Source of the DNA: Actinopolyspora halophila DSM 43834
GTDB lineage: Bacteria > Actinomycetota > Actinomycetes > Mycobacteriales > Pseudonocardiaceae
DNA length: 64,000 bases
Direction of reading: 5' to 3'
Assembly: GCF_000371785.1 (NCBI RefSeq)
Contig: NZ_AQUI01000002.1
Location: 1,591,276-1,655,275, forward strand
Positions 57,817 to 64,000 of this stretch are shown one piece after another. The notes beneath the pieces were generated by a model. That model was given only the letters and a program-made list of their open reading frames with translations. It had not been told where the DNA came from and searched no databases. The position numbers and the translations under genes are program-made. Within the stretch, counting starts at the first letter, position 1, and every line of letters starts with the position of its first letter.

Positions 57817-57891
57817 GGTGCGCCAACAGGGACTCGAACCCCAAACCCACTGATTAAGAGTCAGTTGCTCTGCCGCTTGAGCTATTGGCGC
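57816..57891 (-). tRNA. tRNA-Lys(CTT)
   Basis: On the minus strand the acceptor GCGCCAA pairs with TTGGCGC. The anticodon stem ACTGA/TCAGT encloses loop CTCTTAA with anticodon CTT, the T-loop is GGGTTCGAGTCCC, and A-CCA is encoded at the 3' end. Confidence 0.95.
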
Positions 57892-58381
57892 TTTGCTTTT
57901 CTGTTTTCCTCGCCGCCCGGCTGTTTTCTCTCTCGCCTTGGCGACAAATAAAACAATAGCACGGGGTTCGGGGTCCCGTTTCGAGGGGGGTGGGTCTTGT
58001 TGTCCCTCGGCCGGATACATGCGTCCTGCGCTGCGGTTTCCGGCTCTTCCCGAGTCGTTCCCCGTCGTCCCGAGTGTGCCACGGCCGCGTGAGTGCTGAC
58101 CACCTTTCGCGTGGAGCCCGTGTTCGGGAGCGCGTCCCGCGCGGTGTCCCCGCTCCGGGGCGTGGATCTCCGGGTGTCTCCCGGGAGTGTTGGTGAGATT
58201 ACGGAAAGGCTACGGAGCGGTCGCCGGGACAACCCGCGTTGGAGTGGCGGCGTCAACCGGATAACAGTCGTGCGGGTTTCACGCTTTGTGGGCCTTTGGT
58301 CGGGTAGCGTCGTGGACGTCATCCTTTTGGGTAGTTGTGATCACCGTGCGGCTGGGAGGACTGCCGGCCCGATTGAACGGA
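57892..58381. other. Intergenic region between tRNA-Lys and the L,D-transpeptidase gene
   Basis: Nearly 490 bases without a credible gene. An AT-rich patch with CAAATAAAACAATAGCA (57944-57960) fits the promoter of tRNA-Lys on the minus strand. On the plus strand, TAGCGT at 58306-58311 could be the -10 of the transpeptidase gene. No repeat was seen. Confidence 0.4.
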
Positions 58382-59608
58382 ATGTCACTGATGAAGTCTT
58401 TACGTCACTCTTCCGGAGAGAGTTCCTTTTCCTTCGGTCGTGGATTCCGCTTCGCGGTGCTCGGCCTCGTCGCGCTGTTGACGGTGGGATGCGGGGCGGC
58501 CGCGGATCAGCGGGAAGCGGGACGGCACGATGCCGGGGGAACCGAGTCGAGCGGGCCGCCGTCCGTCGAGTTCAGCCCCGAAGGAGGAGCCACGGACGTC
58601 TCCCCCGTGGGCGAGATCGGGGTCGAAGCGCACAACGCAGAACTGACCCGGGTGAACATGACCAACTCGGCCGGGGAGAAGGTCGCGGGAAGCATCGGGG
58701 AGGACGGGAACGGCTGGACCCTCGGTGAATCCCTCGGATACGGCAAGACCTACGAGTTCTCGGTCACGGCGAAGGGCACCGACGGCCGAACGGTGACCGA
58801 GAGCTCCCGGTTCACCACCGTGAATCCCGAGAGCCTCACCTACGTGTCCATGAACCCCCTGGACGGGCAGACCGTCGGGGTCGGGCAACCGCTGGCCTTC
58901 TACTTCAGCGAGGACGCCCCCGCTCCGAACAAGCAGCGCGCGGAGCAGGCCATCGACATCAGCACCGACCCACACGTTGAGGGAGCCTTCTACTGGTTCA
59001 ACGATCGCGAGGTGCACTGGCGCCCCGAGAACTACTGGAAGTCGGACACCGAGATCACGATCGACGTGAACGTCTACGGCAAGGACCTGGGCAACGGCGT
59101 TTACGGCGAGGAGGACCGCAGCGCCACGGTGCGGATCGGCGAACGGGTCGTCCTCAGCGCGGACGGGCAGAGCCACCGAATGAGGGTCGAGGTCGGTGGA
59201 GAGGTGAAACGGACCATCCCGGTTTCGCTCGGCAAACCGTCGTTCCCCTCGCACAACGGCACGCACGTCGTGATGCGCAAGCACGAGAGCTACCTCATGG
59301 ACTCGAGCACCTTCGGGCTCAGCATGGAGGAGGGCGGTTACCGCACGGAGGTCAAGTGGGCGGTGCGCATCTCCAACGGCGGTGAGTTCCTGCACGGGGC
59401 TCCCTGGTCGGTGGGAGATCAGGGCGAACGCAACGTCAGTCACGGGTGTATCAACATGAGCCTTTCCGACGCCAAGTGGGTCTACGACCTGGTGAAGAAG
59501 GGTGACGTGGTGAACATAACCAACTCCGGTGGCCAGCAGTTGTCCTCCTGGGACGGATTCGGCGACTGGCAGGTTCCGTGGAGCGAGTGGGTCGAGGGCA
59601 ACAAGTGA
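58382..59608 (+). CDS. L,D-transpeptidase lipoprotein
   Basis: An exported cell-wall enzyme of about 408 residues that forms 3-3 peptidoglycan cross-links. It has a lipobox VALLTVGC with the Cys at about 37. Two immunoglobulin-like domains follow (about 60-150, 150-255), as in mycobacterial LdtMt2. The YkuD domain has catalytic His in GGEFLHGAPWS and the S-H-G-C signature RNVSHGCINMSLSDAKWVYD, Cys about 365. L,D-transpeptidases resist most beta-lactams except carbapenems. ATGs at 58382 and 58391 are both possible. Confidence 0.92.
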   Translation: MSLMKSLRHSSGESSFSFGRGFRFAVLGLVALLTVGCGAAADQREAGRHDAGGTESSGPPSVEFSPEGGATDVSPVGEIGVEAHNAELTRVNMTNSAGEKVAGSIGEDGNGWTLGESLGYGKTYEFSVTAKGTDGRTVTESSRFTTVNPESLTYVSMNPLDGQTVGVGQPLAFYFSEDAPAPNKQRAEQAIDISTDPHVEGAFYWFNDREVHWRPENYWKSDTEITIDVNVYGKDLGNGVYGEEDRSATVRIGERVVLSADGQSHRMRVEVGGEVKRTIPVSLGKPSFPSHNGTHVVMRKHESYLMDSSTFGLSMEEGGYRTEVKWAVRISNGGEFLHGAPWSVGDQGERNVSHGCINMSLSDAKWVYDLVKKGDVVNITNSGGQQLSSWDGFGDWQVPWSEWVEGNK

Positions 59609-59674
59609 TCATCGGCCCGACCGATTTCCGGGAAACACCACGAGAGCGAAGCCGGGGTTGATAGGAAGTCACGT

Positions 59675-60337
59675 GTGGGCAGCGCCAGTGCGGAAGTCAG
59701 TCGTTACGGTTGGATCATCCGTAGTCCGATAAGGGACGCCGCGTGTTTGACCTTGGTGCGTGAGGCGGACGCCGCTCTCGTGGCCCGGTCCTTCGGAGCC
59801 GATCCGGAGCAGGGCAGGAACTGGAGCTTCGAGGAGTTCTGCGAAGAGGCCTTCGCCTGTGCGGACAGGCAGTCCCTGATCGGTCTGCGCACCGTCGGGG
59901 CGTGGACGTTGGTCGCGGAGGAGAGTCGTTTCGAGGGCGTTCGACACGATGTGCTGGAGAGCACCAGCGCGACGACCGAGGCGGTCTCGATCTACTGGGA
60001 CCTCGACCGTGCCACCACGTTCAGCCACGCCGTGCACGGTGAGGTGCGCACCTCCTTCGAAGCCGTTCTTCCCGAGTACAGGACCGGGACACGGCCCGAC
60101 GATCTCGAGGTGGTGCGGGCGGGGCTACCCTGGCACGAATCCGATGAGGTCCCGCTCATGCTCGCCTTGGCGGCCCGGGTCGCGGGGTGCGAGCTGATGC
60201 CGCACTGGTTCACCGGGCAGTTCCTCACCTGCCCGGTGAATTCGTGTGAGGGACTGACCACAACCGGGTACCCGGGGGCAACCGGGGATTCCGGACGTGC
60301 CCGACCAACGGGGGATCCGAGAGGATGGAGAGCATGA
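59675..60337 (+). CDS. DUF6461-like actinobacterial protein
   Basis: A 220-residue soluble protein of a family found in many actinobacteria, often close to phage- or conflict-related genes. Typical parts are YGWIIRSPIRDAACLTLVRE, the RSFGADPEQGRNWSFEE region, and GLRTVGAWTLVAEESRFEGV followed by SIYWDLDRATTFSHAVHGEV. The last third is Gly-rich. The function is unknown. GTG at 59675 is chosen; the preceding GTG at 59673 is not in frame. It overlaps the next gene by 13 bases. Confidence 0.7.
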   Translation: MGSASAEVSRYGWIIRSPIRDAACLTLVREADAALVARSFGADPEQGRNWSFEEFCEEAFACADRQSLIGLRTVGAWTLVAEESRFEGVRHDVLESTSATTEAVSIYWDLDRATTFSHAVHGEVRTSFEAVLPEYRTGTRPDDLEVVRAGLPWHESDEVPLMLALAARVAGCELMPHWFTGQFLTCPVNSCEGLTTTGYPGATGDSGRARPTGDPRGWRA

Positions 60338-61041
60338 TGCGGTTTCTGCGTCGCCTGTTCGGCCGGGATCGTGCTTCCGGGGGGAAGCGCGAGCAGCAGG
60401 AGGTCTCCACGGCCGAAGCGACTCGGCGGGCCGCGGACTTCTGGCGGCGCTGGGAGGAGCTGCTGCCCGAGGTGGGGGCGGCCCTGGGGGATGGGGAACC
60501 GCAACGGATGGACCACCGGTTGGCCGAGGCGGTCGCCCTGCTGCATCCGAGCCTGAACTTTTCCATCGAGCGTGGACGCGATGCCGTCTACGCGTTGGTC
60601 GTCACTTCCCAGGCGGATCCGGAGCTGCGTCCCTACACCGACGCGTGGAAGGCGGCGGCACCCGAGCCGGACTCGCTCTGGGAATACCACGACGCGGTTC
60701 CGCCGGTGCCCGATCCCACGGAAGTGACGGTCAATCTGCACGGCAAGCGTTATCCGCTCGACGAGGTGCGGGTGGCCGCGCAGTTCGACGAGAACAGGAG
60801 TCTGGTCGACGTCGCGGTGTATCATCCCGGTTTCGCCGAGTTGGACCACGCCGAGCGGGAGGCGCTGACCTTTCTTCCGCTGCACGCCACTCTCGGGGAG
60901 AAACTGGCCGCGGACCGGATCGGTCGGGTGGAAACAGCCGAGTCGTTGCCGGAGAACGCGGTCGATCTGCTGAGCTTCCGGGAACACGTCCGTGCCATCG
61001 CCGAGCAGGACGGTTCCTCCGGCGGTGCCGCGGAGAGCTGA
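60325..61041 (+). CDS. Hypothetical protein, 238 aa
   Basis: A conserved-looking soluble protein: a basic start (MMRFLRRLFGRDRASG), an amphipathic middle (AADFWRRWEELLPEVGAALG, NFSIERGRDAVYALVVTSQA) and a beta-rich C-terminal half (EVTVNLHGKRYPLDEVRVAA, FLPLHATLGEKLAADRI). I do not recognise the family. Starts at 60325, 60334 and 60337 all fit. It overlaps the preceding gene by 13 bases and is probably co-transcribed with it. Confidence 0.7.
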   Translation: MESMMRFLRRLFGRDRASGGKREQQEVSTAEATRRAADFWRRWEELLPEVGAALGDGEPQRMDHRLAEAVALLHPSLNFSIERGRDAVYALVVTSQADPELRPYTDAWKAAAPEPDSLWEYHDAVPPVPDPTEVTVNLHGKRYPLDEVRVAAQFDENRSLVDVAVYHPGFAELDHAEREALTFLPLHATLGEKLAADRIGRVETAESLPENAVDLLSFREHVRAIAEQDGSSGGAAES

Positions 61042-61158
61042 CCGGGGAGAACGCGGAGTGCTCGCCTGCTGACGCACGGGGTCGTCAGTCGACGACCCGG
61101 GCGCAACGGGCGGGGAGGAGTTCGAAGGGGACCGCGCGCCGTTGTCGGTGGTGCTGGT

Positions 61159-63378
<2,220 letters not shown>

Positions 63379-63388
63379 CCGGTGCCGC

Positions 63389-63412
63389 CGCCCGGCCGTA
63401 CCGGGCCGGGCG
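63389..63412. terminator. Hairpin between convergent ligA and the ACT gene
   Basis: CGCCCGGCC at 63389-63397 pairs with GGCCGGGCG at 63404-63412 around a six-base loop, eleven bases after the ligA stop. No T-tract. Confidence 0.65.
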
Positions 63413-63444
63413 CGTTCGGGGCTGCCGGAGCCGTCCTTCGGAAC

Positions 63445-64000
63445 TCACTCCTCCAGGACGACCGCGACGATGCCCGCCAGGTGCGCGAGGCGGGCGACTT
63501 CCGAAGTGCGGAACATCGGACCACCGGGGCGGCCTGCCAGCAGCACGCGGTCCGACTTCCCGATGGGGGAGGCGGCCAGTTCGGTGCCCAGCTCCCGCCA
63601 TGTTTCCGGCACCCACGAGTCGTCCGCGTCGAGGATCGTCGCCCTGTCGAGAGGGAGCCAGGGCAGGCGGAGGTGGTCGATCTCCGGGGCGGAAGTGCTG
63701 GCGGCGAGGTGTTCGACCTCGCCCGCACGGTGCCCGAAGATCATCGCCCAGCCCGAGCGGATGATCCGGGGGACCCCTTCGGCGAACAGCTCCAGCCCTC
63801 TGCTCGGCTCCGCCGCGATCTCCTCGACCAGCTCCAGCTCACGGTGCGTGTCCAGCACTCCGGCGTAGGGGCGTACGGCGTCCACCCGGACTCCGTCCAC
63901 CGACTCGGCCGCGGTGATCAGCACGTCCGGAAGTCTGCCCGAGGGCAGTTCGACCACCAGGTCGTCCACGGCGGCTTCACTGCTTCTCTCGACCACGTCC
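63445..64000 (-). CDS. ACT-domain amino-acid-binding protein, 5' end outside window
   Basis: The 185 codons present read from the middle of an N-terminal ACT domain (DVVERSSEAAVDDLVVELPS, VDAVRPYAGVLDTHRELELV). They are followed by a GAF-like C-terminal part (LPLDRATILDADDSWVPETW, SEVARLAHLAGIVAVVLEE). The frame is open to the window edge and the usual ACT start (a RVLLPDRPGSLG-like strand) is missing, so the gene continues beyond 64000. Such proteins often sit next to ligA and gatC in actinobacteria. Confidence 0.8.
   Translation of the reverse strand, partial: DVVERSSEAAVDDLVVELPSGRLPDVLITAAESVDGVRVDAVRPYAGVLDTHRELELVEEIAAEPSRGLELFAEGVPRIIRSGWAMIFGHRAGEVEHLAASTSAPEIDHLRLPWLPLDRATILDADDSWVPETWRELGTELAASPIGKSDRVLLAGRPGGPMFRTSEVARLAHLAGIVAVVLEE

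Overview
The window is 64 kb of high-GC chromosome from a Gram-positive actinomycete. It most resembles the Pseudonocardiales/Actinopolyspora-Saccharopolyspora type; the genus is a guess. The grounds are: the 16S and 23S genes are actinobacterial, with the extra helix-54 insertion in the 23S; F420 and PanB genes are present; GTG and TTG starts are frequent; and the gene order follows the Mycobacterium tuberculosis block running from aceE and ahpE through cobD, SURF1, ptpA, cobC, Nif3/DUF34, zinc-ribbon protein and rnhA to panB and glnA2. That gene order is recalled, not searched.

Layout. 1-4.2 kb: aceE (3' end cut by the window edge), a DUF3052 protein, the peroxiredoxin ahpE and tRNA-Val. 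4.3-18.6 kb: an accessory stretch with hypothetical and broken genes (including a TetR regulator with two frameshifts and no DNA-binding domain), a DUF1348 protein, an MmpS-like membrane protein, a GDT1-type cation exporter behind a long structured leader, a saccharopine-dehydrogenase-like oxidoreductase and an orphan EACC1-domain gene. It ends with a complete four-gene Wadjet-type plasmid-defence operon (jetABCD; DUF2397, DUF2398, TIGR02680, DUF2399). 18.6-26.8 kb: conserved genes resume (cobD, SURF1, fructosamine kinase, ptpA, then a tightly overlapping cobC-nif3-zinc ribbon-rnhA/phosphatase operon) and end at the RNase P RNA.

26.8-35.1 kb: a 750-nt gene-poor stretch, then a compact type IV secretion-like operon (VirB2-, VirB3-, VirB4-, VirB6-, VirB8- and VirB1-like). 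No relaxase or coupling protein is visible. 35.2-48.4 kb: two small proteins, an RNB ribonuclease, an F420:NADPH oxidoreductase, panB, an arylamine N-acetyltransferase, a membrane protein, nadE, a GlnA2-type glutamine synthetase, and a 1273-residue glycosyltransferase/coiled-coil/FkbM-methyltransferase protein. 48.5-54.1 kb: a complete rrn operon (promoter, boxA, 16S, 23S, 5S, terminator) with long processing stems and no spacer tRNA. 54.2-64 kb: ilvD, an alpha/beta hydrolase overlapping a PAP2 phosphatase, tRNA-Lys, an L,D-transpeptidase lipoprotein, two actinobacterial proteins of unknown function, ligA, and an ACT-domain protein cut by the window edge.

The best candidates for a closer look are the Wadjet operon with its repeated TTGA stop/start overlaps and the neighbouring orphan EACC1 gene, the relaxase-less secretion operon, the giant glycosyltransferase/methyltransferase, and the untyped leader of the GDT1 gene. 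No CRISPR array, insertion sequence or integrase was seen.
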